Assembly (NCBI RefSeq): GCF_001514065.1
Contig: NZ_KQ948426.1
Location: 703,419 to 767,418 of the forward strand
Reading direction: 5' to 3'
Source of the DNA: Streptomyces antibioticus
GTDB taxonomy: Bacteria; Actinomycetota; Actinomycetes; Streptomycetales; Streptomycetaceae
DNA: 64,000 bases
Shown here: piece after piece, positions 26,291 through 34,972 of the stretch
Numbering within the stretch: position 1 is the stretch's first letter
How the letters are laid out: each line of letters begins with the position of its first letter
Translations under genes and position numbers: made by a program
Notes under the pieces: model-generated
Database searches by the model: none
Seen by the model: only the letters and a program-made list of their open reading frames with translations
Told to the model about the DNA's origin: nothing

Positions 26291-26440
26291 AGGGCCATTG
26301 TCGGGGACGGGGGCGCCGTCCGCGGGGTCGGGCGCGGTTCGGGTGAGGGCGGGCCGCACCGGGGTCCGGCGCGTGTCCTCTTGCGGGCGGCGGGAGTTGA
26401 ACAGGTTGACTCCCTCACCCGCCCTCGGAGGTGGCTGCCC

Positions 26441-26968
26441 GTGCGCCCCAAGTACGTACCCGTCCGTCTGGCCGCCACGGTCATGGCCGTCGCCGCTGCC
26501 GCCGGCTGCATGAGCGTCGGTGACGACGACGGGGGAAAGAGCGCCAAGCCCTCGCACTCCGCGGGCGAGCGGGGCGGTGAGGCGCCGGACGGCGGGGCGG
26601 CGGTGTCGGGCGGCGGCTCCGGGTACGGGGCGGCGGGCGTCGACGGCAAGCACGGGAAGAAGGAGAAGGGCAAGGGGAAGGACGGGGAGTCGGCGTCCCC
26701 CTCCGCCTCGGCGTCCGCCGCGGACGAGGCGTCCCCCTCGGCGAAGCCCAAGCCCGGGAAGCCCGACCAGCCGGGGCAGCCGACCCCGACCAAGGCGCAG
26801 CCGACGCCGACGAGGCCGGCCGACCCCGACCCGGTGACGCCGACGCCGGAGCCCCCGTCGCCGGAGCCGTCGACGCCCCCGGCCGAGCCGTCCTCCTCCG
26901 CGCACCCGGACACCGAGCCGCAACTCGTCCAGCGGGAGCCGGCGCCGACGGCGGGATCACCGGCGTGA
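26441..26968 (+). CDS. Proline/threonine-rich secreted lipoprotein
   Basis: 175 residues. A Sec signal (RPKYVPVRLAATVMAVAAAAGC) ends in a lipobox-like AAAGC about residue 22. The rest is low-complexity: a Gly/Lys-rich part with GKHGKKEKGKGKDG, then Pro/Thr/Ser-rich sequence typical of wall-spanning regions. No catalytic domain is visible. GTG 26441 has GGAGGTG 9 nt upstream. Low-complexity composition prevents a functional call. Confidence 0.75.
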   Translation: MRPKYVPVRLAATVMAVAAAAGCMSVGDDDGGKSAKPSHSAGERGGEAPDGGAAVSGGGSGYGAAGVDGKHGKKEKGKGKDGESASPSASASAADEASPSAKPKPGKPDQPGQPTPTKAQPTPTRPADPDPVTPTPEPPSPEPSTPPAEPSSSAHPDTEPQLVQREPAPTAGSPA

Positions 26969-27021
26969 CGGTGTCGCGAGGGTGTGGCGATGTGACGTAC
27001 GTCTAGTCCGGGGGGATTGGT

Positions 27022-27051
27022 TTGCCTTCGGGGGTGGAGGGTGCGTATGGT
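27022..27051 (+). promoter_or_regulatory. Candidate promoter of the DEAD-box helicase gene
   Basis: TTGCCT (27022-27027), an 18-nt spacer and TATGGT (27046-27051) would give a leader of about 150 nt before ATG 27210. Long structured leaders are usual for cold-inducible DEAD-box helicases; I do not see a defined RNA family. Confidence 0.45.
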
Positions 27052-27209
27052 GGTAGATCGTTTGATCCCATTGCCCGGCGCCATTGCAGAGAGCGCCGTG
27101 TGGCGCGTTCTCTCCCTTGCCGTGGCTGACCGCATAGAGGCGGTCGTATTGCGAAATCACGGAGTTGACGGGCGCGTGCCGACGAGACTCCGGAAGGTTT
27201 CGCTTACGC

Positions 27210-29420
27210 ATGTCCATTTCCAGTTCTGATCACATCGTCATGCCCGAGAACGACGAGAACGAGGCGGCCGTCGAGGCGCTCGAGACCGTCGACTCGGTCT
27301 CCTCGGCCGACTCGGCCGACGAGACCCCCGAGGTCACCTTCGCCGACCTCGGTCTGCCCGAGGGCGTCGTGCGCAAGCTCGCGCAGAACGGTGTGACCAC
27401 CCCCTTCCCGATCCAGGCCGCGACCATCCCGGACGCCCTGGCCGGCAAGGACATCCTCGGCCGTGGCCGCACCGGCTCCGGCAAGACCCTCTCCTTCGGT
27501 CTGCCGACCCTGGCGCGTCTCGCCGGCGGCCGCACCGAGAAGCACAAGCCCCGCGCGGTCATCCTCACCCCGACCCGTGAGCTCGCGATGCAGGTCGCGG
27601 ACGCCCTCCAGCCTTACGGCGACGTCGTCGGCCTGAAGATGAAGGTCGTCTGCGGCGGCACGTCGATGGGCAACCAGATCTACGCCCTGGAGCGCGGCGT
27701 CGACATCCTCGTCGCCACCCCGGGCCGACTGCGCGACATCATCAACCGCGGTGCCTGCTCCCTGGAGAACGTCGAGGTCGCCGTTCTCGACGAGGCCGAC
27801 CAGATGTCCGACCTGGGCTTCCTGCCCGAGGTCACCGAGCTGCTCGACCAGGTCCCGGCCGGCGGCCAGCGCATGCTGTTCTCCGCCACGATGGAGAACG
27901 AGATCTCCACGCTGGTCAAGCGCTACCTGGTCGACCCGGTCTCGCACGAGGTCGACAGCGCCCAGGGCAACGTCACGACGATGTCCCACCACATCCTGAT
28001 CGTGAAGCCCAAGGACAAGGCGCCGGTCACCGCGGCCATCGCCTCCCGCAAGGGCCGCACCATCATCTTCGTCCGCACCCAGCTGGGCGCCGACCGCATC
28101 GCCGAGCAGCTGCGCGAGGCCGGTGTGAAGGCCGACGCGCTGCACGGCGGCATGACCCAGGGCGCCCGCACCCGCACGCTGGCCGACTTCAAGGACGGCT
28201 ACGTCAACGCGCTCGTCGCCACCGACGTCGCCGCCCGCGGCATCCACGTGGACGGCATCGACCTGGTCCTCAACGTGGACCCGGCCGGCGACCACAAGGA
28301 CTACCTGCACCGCGCGGGCCGCACGGCGCGTGCCGGTCGCACGGGTACGGTCGTCTCCCTCTCCCTGCCGCACCAGCGCCGCCAGATCTTCCGCCTGATG
28401 GAGGACGCGGGCGTCGACGCCGGCCGCCACATCATCCAGGGCGCCGGCGCCTTCGACCCCGAGGTCGCCGAGATCACCGGTGCCCGGTCGATGACCGAGG
28501 TCCAGGCCGAGTCCGCGGGCAACGCCGCGCAGCAGGCCGAGCGTGAGGTCGCCTCCCTGACCAAGCAGCTGGAGCGGGCGCAGCGCCGCGCGACCGAGCT
28601 GCGCGAGGAGGCCGACCGCCTCGTCGCCCGGGCCGCCCGCGACCGCGGTGAGGACCCGGAGGCCGCGGTGGCCGAGGCGCAGGCGGAGGCCGTGGCCGCC
28701 GTCGAGGCCGCCGCGGTGGCCGTGCCCGAGCAGCCCGCGGCGCAGGACGTCGACCGTGACGACCGCGGTGGCCGTGGCTTCGAGCGCCGTGACAACGACC
28801 GTGGCGGCTTCCGCCGCGACGACCGTCCGTCCGGCCGCTCCTTCGAGCGCCGTGACGACCGCGGTGGCCGTGGGTTCGAGCGCCGGGACAACGACCGTGG
28901 CGGCTTCCGCCGTGACGACCGTCCGGCCGGCCGTTCCTTCGAGCGTCGTGACGACCGTGGCGGCTTCAACCGCGACAACCGCGACAACCGTGGCGAGCGT
29001 GGCTTCGAGCGCCGTGACAACGACCGCGGCGGCTTCCGCCGTGACGACCGCCGCGACGACCGCGGTGGCCGTTCCTTCGAGCGTCGTGACGACCGCGGTG
29101 GCTTCAACCGCGACAACCGCGACAACCGCGACCGTGGCGAGCGTGGCTTCGAGCGTCGGGACAACGACCGTGGCGGCTTCCGTCGCGACGAGCGTCCGGC
29201 CGGCCGTTCCTTCGAGCGTCGTGACGAGCGTGGCGGCCACCGTGGCAGCGACCGTCCCTTCAACCGCGACCGCCGCGACGACCGTCCGGGCTTCCGCTCC
29301 GGTGGCCACGAGCGCCCCTACGGCCGCCGTGACGACCACCGCGGCACCGGTACCGGCTCCGGTTCCGGCTCGTCCTTCGGCCGCCGCGACGACAAGCCGC
29401 GCTGGAAGCGCAACGGCTGA
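27210..29420 (+). CDS. DEAD-box RNA helicase with a long Arg/Asp/Gly-repeat tail
   Basis: 736 residues. Core motifs: Q motif (TPFPIQ), Walker A (GRTGSGKTLSFG), PTRELA, DEAD (LDEADQMSDLG), SAT, and HRAGRTARAG. After about residue 430 comes a predicted coiled coil, then from about residue 510 an Arg/Asp/Gly/Phe-rich tail of repeated FERRDNDRGGFRRDD-type modules to the end. Such tails bind RNA and can drive condensate formation. It resembles DeaD/RhlE proteins of actinobacteria. ATG 27210 has GGAAGG upstream at a rather long distance. A terminator follows at 29440. Confidence 0.95.
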   Translation: MSISSSDHIVMPENDENEAAVEALETVDSVSSADSADETPEVTFADLGLPEGVVRKLAQNGVTTPFPIQAATIPDALAGKDILGRGRTGSGKTLSFGLPTLARLAGGRTEKHKPRAVILTPTRELAMQVADALQPYGDVVGLKMKVVCGGTSMGNQIYALERGVDILVATPGRLRDIINRGACSLENVEVAVLDEADQMSDLGFLPEVTELLDQVPAGGQRMLFSATMENEISTLVKRYLVDPVSHEVDSAQGNVTTMSHHILIVKPKDKAPVTAAIASRKGRTIIFVRTQLGADRIAEQLREAGVKADALHGGMTQGARTRTLADFKDGYVNALVATDVAARGIHVDGIDLVLNVDPAGDHKDYLHRAGRTARAGRTGTVVSLSLPHQRRQIFRLMEDAGVDAGRHIIQGAGAFDPEVAEITGARSMTEVQAESAGNAAQQAEREVASLTKQLERAQRRATELREEADRLVARAARDRGEDPEAAVAEAQAEAVAAVEAAAVAVPEQPAAQDVDRDDRGGRGFERRDNDRGGFRRDDRPSGRSFERRDDRGGRGFERRDNDRGGFRRDDRPAGRSFERRDDRGGFNRDNRDNRGERGFERRDNDRGGFRRDDRRDDRGGRSFERRDDRGGFNRDNRDNRDRGERGFERRDNDRGGFRRDERPAGRSFERRDERGGHRGSDRPFNRDRRDDRPGFRSGGHERPYGRRDDHRGTGTGSGSGSSFGRRDDKPRWKRNG

Positions 29421-29439
29421 CGCCGACTGAGCTGATCAA

Positions 29440-29475
29440 GAAGGGCCCGTACGACTTCGGTCGTACGGGCCCTTC
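29440..29475 (+). terminator. Terminator of the DEAD-box helicase gene
   Basis: 15-bp perfect stem (GAAGGGCCCGTACGA and complement) with loop CTTCGG, 20 bp after the stop codon. Confidence 0.88.
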
Positions 29476-29579
29476 GGCTTTCCGGAGGCGGCTTTCCGAA
29501 GGCCTCGTCCGCCGAGCGCATCGGAGGCTTCGCCTCGGAGCCGTAGGCGTCCACACCCGTTCCGACCGGTCGGAACTGA

Positions 29580-30050
29580 AGGGACATGAAGGCGGGTACG
29601 TCGATCCGCCTCACGCTCCTCGAGGGGCAGACACACCAAGGCACGTACGGCGACCCGACCCGCCAGATCGGCCTGGTGGGCAAGGTCAGCGGGGCGGATC
29701 ACCGGCGTGCTCTAGGGCACGTGGGGCAGCGGCTACACGCAGGTCGCGGTCGGTGGGACGTGGTTCGACCCGGCATACGGCGACCAGAAGGCGCACCGGC
29801 TGCGGCGGGACGCGCTCGATGGCACCAGGAGACGTCGTACGGCGCGGTGACGTTCGCGGCCGGGGACCTGGCGACCGGTGAGCCGGACACCAACTACCTG
29901 CCTCCCTGTACAAGCGCCACATCGACCTGGGGGCCGGGGCCGCCAGATTGTGGACGCGTCCAGGCAGTACGTCGTCTTCGGATACGGCTGCATGTTCGGG
30001 TTCGGCAGCTGGTTCGGTCGTACGGGCCCCTCCGGGGCTCCACAACGTGT
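29580..30050 (+). pseudogene. Probable decayed coding sequence, family not recognised
   Basis: Rightward reading gives protein-like fragments in different frames broken by stops and frameshifts: SIRLTLLEGQTHQGTYGD and IGLVGKVSG (29592-29690), SGYTQVAVGGTWFDPAYGDQKAH (about 29730-29800), SYGAVTFAAGDLATGEPDTNYLP (about 29838-29910), YKRHIDLGAGAA and YVVFGYGCMFGFG (29918-30010). No frame stays open with a start and ribosome-binding site. The order and shared strand suggest one gene that has decayed; I cannot name it. The whole 29476-30180 gap otherwise holds only the promoter of the next gene. Confidence 0.35.
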
Positions 30051-30180
30051 CAACAATCGACTACCGGGGCCTGTGTGCCGGTTGTTAACATCCCAAGCGC
30101 TTGCATGGCGGAGTGTGGCCGAGGGGGAATTCGACGAGGCCTGCCGCGGTGCCTCTTCTGACTTCCCTGGGGAGGGAACC

Positions 30181-32298
30181 TTGACCCGGCCTGCCCGGAT
30201 CGCTCTCGCTCTCGTCGGCCTGGCTGCCCTCGGCGCCGGCTCACTGACCACCACCGCGGGCAGGGCGGCCGCGGACACCACCCCGACGCCGATCACCACG
30301 AGCGGCGTCTGGGGCCTCGACTACTCGGGCGGCTTCCTGACCGACGTGGAGGTCGCACCGAGCGGCTACCAGTGGGTGATCGGACGTCAGATCTCCGCCG
30401 ATGGCTCCACGGTGCTCGCCAAGACGTCCCGCGGCTACGCGGAGACCGACGCGGGCGGCGACCACATCGAGCGGGTACCGTGCGACGCTGGCGCATGCGT
30501 GCCGATGCGCACCTTCGGCAACACCTATGCCGGCTACTTCATGAACGCCGCCGACGGCAGGCAGACGGCCCAGATCTATCTGACCGAGAACTCGCTGAGC
30601 GGCACGGACCAGCCGACGGTCACCGGCGGCCGTTTCGTCGACGCCACCGGCCGCTACTACGTCTACCAGGCGTCCTCGACCGGCAAGCAGTACGTCGACG
30701 CGGTGGACACCTACCGCACTGCGGGCGTCCGGCTTACCCGCTCGATCACGGCCGCTTCCGTGTGGGGCTCGGCGCTGTGGACGCCCGGCTCGGGCAACGG
30801 TGCCGTCACCCAGTACGACCTGGAGACGAAGAGAACGGTCGCCACCGTCTCCACCGGAGCCCCCTGCACGGTCAAGGAGCTTCAGGTCATCGGCCGGTGG
30901 ATCTACTGGAACTGCGGCACGACGGGTGCCGCGGGGGTGTACGACCGTACGGCGAGGAAGAACATCACCGTGCCCTCCGGGCCGGCCCTCGTCGGCGACG
31001 GCTATCTCGTCCGGCACGACCGGACCGCCGGGAAGCTGATGCTGACGGACTACCACTCCGGTACGGCCGCCGTCGCGCGCGAGATCGCCGACCTGCCCGC
31101 CGGGAACACCGCCGACCAGCGGCGGCTGACCTGGACGGTGGACAAGCTCGGTGGTGACATCGCCTACGTCGACGCGGACCACACGATCCGGATCGTGCAG
31201 AGCGGGGTGCCGGCCCAGGCCCTGGCGAAGATCGAGTCGGACGTGGCCGGCGACGCCGTGGACGTGAAGGGCAAGAACGGCGTCGAATACTGGGGCAGCT
31301 ACTGGCAGTTGAACAAGCCTGCCGATTGGACCTTCACGGTGAAGGACGCGCAGGGCCGCACCGAGCGCACCCTCACCGGCAGCGGCGCGTCCGTCGACGT
31401 CGAATGGGATCTGAGGTCGGACACGGGCACCTATCTGACCAACGGCCCCAAGACCTGGAGCCTCAAGGCCGTCGCCCAGGACGGCGGCGGCACCTACACC
31501 ACGGGCGGCTCGCTCGGGTACGTCGGCGGCCTCCCCGGCTTCCACGACCAGGGGTACTACAGCTACGGCGAGCTGGTCACCCTCAACTCCTCGGGCGCCC
31601 TGACCTTGCATTACACCAAGGGCAAGGGCACGTTCGACTTCAAGTCCTCCGGCTCGGGCTGGCCCGCCGGCTCGGTCGCCGTGCCCTTCGCCGACATGGG
31701 CAGCGACCGGTGCGCCGAGCTGCTGGTGCGGATGCCGGGCGGTGAGCTGCGGCGCTACACGGGCCGCTGCGGCAACCCGTACAAGCCGTCCCACGCCTAT
31801 GTCTCCCTCGGCACTGGCTGGAACGCCTACAACGTCCTGACCTCGCCCGGTGACCTCACCGGCGACGGACGCGCCGACCTCCTCGCCCGCAAGGCGTCGA
31901 ACGGCGACGTCTACCTGTTCGCCAACGGCGGCAACGGGAAGCTGAAGACGGGCGTGAAGATCCGCACGTGGTCCGGCTACAAGAAGATCGTCGGCGCCGG
32001 TGACCTCGACGGCGACGGTTTCGGTGACGTCCTGGCGCTGGACAGGTCCAACACCCTGTGGCGTTACGACGGCACGGGCACGGGCCAGGTGGAGGAGCGG
32101 GTGAAGCTCTTCAGCGACTGGGGCGGCTCCTACAACGCGATCGTCGGCGTCGGCGACATCACCGGCGACGGGAAGGCGGACATCGTCGCGCGGGACACCA
32201 GCGGCAACCTGTACCGCAACAACGGCGACGGCAAGGGGTCGTTCGGGGCGCGGACGAAGATCGCCTCCGGGTGGCAGGTATACAAGGGCATTTTTTAG
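30181..32298 (+). CDS. Secreted FG-GAP/VCBS repeat protein
   Basis: 705 residues. The signal peptide (RPARIALALVGLAALGAGSLTTTAGRAAA) predicts export. The N-terminal two-thirds resemble a beta-propeller of repeated strands (for example TSGVWGLDYSGGF, GGRFVDATGRYYVY). The C-terminus has FG-GAP/VCBS calcium-binding repeats: DLTGDGRADLLAR, DLDGDGFGDVLAL and DITGDGKADIVAR. The ligand is unknown; Streptomyces has many such proteins. Start TTG 30181 is chosen because GGGAGGG lies just upstream and the signal peptide begins there. Confidence 0.9.
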   Translation: MTRPARIALALVGLAALGAGSLTTTAGRAAADTTPTPITTSGVWGLDYSGGFLTDVEVAPSGYQWVIGRQISADGSTVLAKTSRGYAETDAGGDHIERVPCDAGACVPMRTFGNTYAGYFMNAADGRQTAQIYLTENSLSGTDQPTVTGGRFVDATGRYYVYQASSTGKQYVDAVDTYRTAGVRLTRSITAASVWGSALWTPGSGNGAVTQYDLETKRTVATVSTGAPCTVKELQVIGRWIYWNCGTTGAAGVYDRTARKNITVPSGPALVGDGYLVRHDRTAGKLMLTDYHSGTAAVAREIADLPAGNTADQRRLTWTVDKLGGDIAYVDADHTIRIVQSGVPAQALAKIESDVAGDAVDVKGKNGVEYWGSYWQLNKPADWTFTVKDAQGRTERTLTGSGASVDVEWDLRSDTGTYLTNGPKTWSLKAVAQDGGGTYTTGGSLGYVGGLPGFHDQGYYSYGELVTLNSSGALTLHYTKGKGTFDFKSSGSGWPAGSVAVPFADMGSDRCAELLVRMPGGELRRYTGRCGNPYKPSHAYVSLGTGWNAYNVLTSPGDLTGDGRADLLARKASNGDVYLFANGGNGKLKTGVKIRTWSGYKKIVGAGDLDGDGFGDVLALDRSNTLWRYDGTGTGQVEERVKLFSDWGGSYNAIVGVGDITGDGKADIVARDTSGNLYRNNGDGKGSFGARTKIASGWQVYKGIF

Positions 32299-32346
32299 CC
32301 ACGTTGTGGCGTGTGTCACGCCCCCGGCGAGGGAAATGCTGGGGGC

Positions 32347-33891
32347 ATGACAGATGACGCGATAGCGAGCGGGCCGTCCAAGGGGCCATCCGGCCTGTCG
32401 GACGAGGAACGGCTGGCCCAGCTCGGTTACACGCAGGTCCTTGCCCGCCGTATGTCGGCGTTCTCCAACTACGCGGTCTCCTTCACGATCATCTCGGTCC
32501 TGTCCGGCTGTCTGACGCTGTATCTGTTCGGCATGAACACCGGCGGCCCCGCGGTGATCACCTGGGGCTGGGTCGCGGTCGGGCTGATGACGTTGTTCGT
32601 CGGGCTGTCGATGGCCGAGATCTGTTCGGCGTACCCGACCTCCGCTGGCCTGTACTTCTGGGCCCACCGGCTGGCCCCGCCCCGGACCGCCGCCGCCTGG
32701 GCGTGGTTCACGGGCTGGTTCAACGTGCTCGGGCAGGTCGCCGTGACCGCCGGCATCGACTTCGGGGCCGCGTCCTTCCTGGGCGCCTACCTGAACCTCC
32801 AGTTCGACTTCAAGGTGACTCCGGGTCGGACGATCCTGCTCTTCGCCGCGATCCTCGTCCTGCACGGCCTGCTGAACACCTTCGGCGTGAAGATCGTCGC
32901 CCTGTTGAACGACATCAGCGTGTGGTGGCACGTGATCGGCGTCGCGCTCATCGTCGGCGCGCTGACCTTCGCCCCCGACCACCACCAGTCGGCGTCCTTC
33001 GTGTTCGGCGAGTTCGTGAACAACACGGGCTGGGGCAGCGGGGTGTACGTGGTCGCGCTCGGCCTGCTGATGGCCCAGTACACCTTCACCGGCTACGACG
33101 CCTCCGCCCATATGACCGAGGAGACGCACGACGCCTCGACGGCCGGCCCGAAGGGGATCGTGCAGTCGATCTGGACCTCGTGGATCGCCGGTTTCGTGCT
33201 GCTGCTCGGCTTCACCTTCGCCATCCAGTCCTACGACGATGCCCTGAACTCCCCGACGGGGGCGCCGCCCGCCCAGATCCTGCTGGACGCGCTGGGCGCG
33301 ACGAGCGGGAAGCTGCTGCTCCTGGTCGTCATCGGTGCACAACTCTTCTGCGGGATGGCGTCCGTGACCGCCAACAGCCGCATGATCTACGCGTTCTCGC
33401 GCGACGGTGCCCTTCCGTTCTCGCACCTCTGGCACACCGTCAGCCCACGCACCCGCACGCCCGTGGCGGCCGTGTGGCTGGCGGCGGGCGGCGCGCTGCT
33501 GCTGGGACTGCCGTACCTCATCAACTACACGGCCTACGCGGCGGTCACCTCGGTGGCGGTGATCGGCCTCTACATCGCCTACGTCATCCCGACCCTGCTG
33601 CGGCTGCGCAAGGGCGAGGAGTTCGAGCGCGGGCCGTGGCATCTCGGCCGCTGGTCCAGGGCGATCGGCGTGGTGTCGGTGGTGTGGGTCGGCGTGATCA
33701 CGATCCTGTTCATGCTGCCGCAGGTCTCGCCGGTCAACTGGGAGACCTTCAACTACGCGCCGGTGGCCGTCCTCGCGGTCCTCGGCTTCGCGGCGGCCTG
33801 GTGGCTGGCCTCGGCCCGGCACTGGTTCCTCAACCCCGACCACGAGCGGACGCGGGCACGGGAAGCGGCCCGCAAGGGGGCAGCGGCATAG
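32347..33891 (+). CDS. APC-family amino acid permease
   Basis: 514-residue membrane protein with about 12 helices. The N-terminal conserved stretch LGYTQVLARRMSAFSNYAVSF and the helix-1 region SVLSGCLTLY fit the APC superfamily, GabP/Bat1-like branch (amino acids, GABA or choline). GYDASAHMTEET (near residue 255) is a signature of this group. ATG 32347 begins 48 bp after the FG-GAP gene; co-transcription is possible but not shown. Substrate cannot be assigned. Confidence 0.92.
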   Translation: MTDDAIASGPSKGPSGLSDEERLAQLGYTQVLARRMSAFSNYAVSFTIISVLSGCLTLYLFGMNTGGPAVITWGWVAVGLMTLFVGLSMAEICSAYPTSAGLYFWAHRLAPPRTAAAWAWFTGWFNVLGQVAVTAGIDFGAASFLGAYLNLQFDFKVTPGRTILLFAAILVLHGLLNTFGVKIVALLNDISVWWHVIGVALIVGALTFAPDHHQSASFVFGEFVNNTGWGSGVYVVALGLLMAQYTFTGYDASAHMTEETHDASTAGPKGIVQSIWTSWIAGFVLLLGFTFAIQSYDDALNSPTGAPPAQILLDALGATSGKLLLLVVIGAQLFCGMASVTANSRMIYAFSRDGALPFSHLWHTVSPRTRTPVAAVWLAAGGALLLGLPYLINYTAYAAVTSVAVIGLYIAYVIPTLLRLRKGEEFERGPWHLGRWSRAIGVVSVVWVGVITILFMLPQVSPVNWETFNYAPVAVLAVLGFAAAWWLASARHWFLNPDHERTRAREAARKGAAA

Positions 33892-34025
33892 GCCCTCACC
33901 GACGCCCCGAACCGGTCGATCCGTGATCTTTGCGGCCGGTACCCGACCCCGGCGCGGCCGTGTCCCCGATACCCGATCGGAGAGACGGCCGCGTCCGGCT
34001 ATGCTCGGGGAGGCAACATCGCCTG

Positions 34026-34098
34026 GGGCCCTTAGCTCAATTGGCAGAGCAGTGGACTTTTAATCCATTGGTTGTGGGTTCGAGTCCCACAGGGCCTA
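34026..34098 (+). tRNA. tRNA-Lys (anticodon TTT)
   Basis: Acceptor GGGCCCT/AGGGCCT (G1-U72 wobble), anticodon stem GTGGA/TCCAT with loop CTTTTAA (anticodon TTT), T-loop TTCGAGT, discriminator A. A TATGCT -10 element lies 20 nt upstream (34000-34005). Confidence 0.97.
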
Positions 34099-34105
34099 CA
34101 GAACA

Positions 34106-34141
34106 CGGCGCCCGAGCCGGCTTCGGTCGGTTCGGGCGCCG
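34106..34141 (+). terminator. Terminator of tRNA-Lys
   Basis: 14-bp stem (CGGCGCCCGAGCCG pairing with CGGTTCGGGCGCCG through one G-U pair) starting 8 nt after the tRNA. Confidence 0.85.
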
Positions 34142-34253
34142 CGGCGTTTCCGGAGAACCCGGTCCTGGTGTTCGGCCTCGACTGGCTCGGGGCGCGACGA
34201 GAGCACGCAGGCCTCCAGAAGCATCCGATCGGGGCGCCGACCTGCTGCCGGGG

Positions 34254-34904
34254 TCAGCGCGTCCCTGGCCACAGCGCCCCGAGGATCAGCCTTACCTGGT
34301 CGATCAGGTGCGCCGGGTCGAAGGTGCCGGGGGCCGTGAGGGCCAGGCGGCCGAAGTGTTCCGCGCAGGCGACCAAGGCGTGGGCGAGGATGCGCGGGTC
34401 GAGGGGCGGGGCGTCTCGGTCGGCCGGGAGGCGGGTGAGCCAGGCCTCGACCAGGAGGCGGAACCGCTCTCTGTCCGCCTCGATGCGGTCGCGGACGACG
34501 GCCGGCATGTTGCCGGGCGGCGACAGGATCAGGCGCCAGGTGTCCGGGTCCTGATGGAGCATCACGGACATGCGGCGCACGGTCTCCGCGGCGAACGCGG
34601 CCGGGTCGGGCGACTGGGCCGAGTCGGGCAGCGTGGCGAGCAGGCGGTCGAAGGCGCGGGCCTGCTGCCGGTCGAGCAGCGCGGTCAGCAGGGTGTCGAG
34701 GTTGTCGTAGGCGCCGTAGACCACGGACCGGGCGACGTCGGCCCGCTTGGCGACGGCGTCGATGGAGATCCGGTCGTAGCCCTCGCTCACGATCACGGCG
34801 AGGGCGGCGTCCAGCAGTTGCTCGCGGCGCTGCTCGATCGGGACGCGGGGGGCGTAGGGGCGTCGTTTGCGGGGCCGGTCTCCGGAAGTCGCGTGGGTCG
34901 ACAC
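34254..34904 (-). CDS. TetR-family regulator divergent from the MpaB-like gene
   Basis: 216 residues. A basic N-terminus (RPRKRRPYAPRVP) precedes a TetR helix-turn-helix (RISIDAVAKRADVARSVVYGAYDNLDTLL, about residues 46-74). The ligand domain is helical and not assignable. The start is GTG 34904. The 68-bp gap to the divergent gene holds a 41-bp nested palindrome (34914-34954), the obvious operator for autoregulation and control of the neighbour. Confidence 0.92.
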   Translation of the reverse strand: MSTHATSGDRPRKRRPYAPRVPIEQRREQLLDAALAVIVSEGYDRISIDAVAKRADVARSVVYGAYDNLDTLLTALLDRQQARAFDRLLATLPDSAQSPDPAAFAAETVRRMSVMLHQDPDTWRLILSPPGNMPAVVRDRIEADRERFRLLVEAWLTRLPADRDAPPLDPRILAHALVACAEHFGRLALTAPGTFDPAHLIDQVRLILGALWPGTR

Positions 34905-34913
34905 CTTGGCAGT

Positions 34914-34954
34914 TTACGACAGACGTGTCTTAATTTAAGACACCAGTGTCGTAA
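34914..34954. promoter_or_regulatory. 41-bp nested palindrome, probable TetR operator
   Basis: Symmetric about 34934: outer arms TTACGACA and TGTCGTAA (8 bp), 5-nt spacers, and inner arms GTCTTAA and TTAAGAC (7 bp) around one T. Each half also holds a smaller dyad, GACA-GACG-TGTC at left and GACAC-CA-GTGTC at right, so two TetR dimers per site are plausible. It spans the region where both divergent promoters must lie. Confidence 0.8.
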
Positions 34955-34972
34955 GTGAGGGGCGGCGGCTTC

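Noticed and set aside
30241-33843. 1200-residue open frame on the minus strand
   Set aside because: Antisense to the FG-GAP and permease genes, with no recognisable domain.
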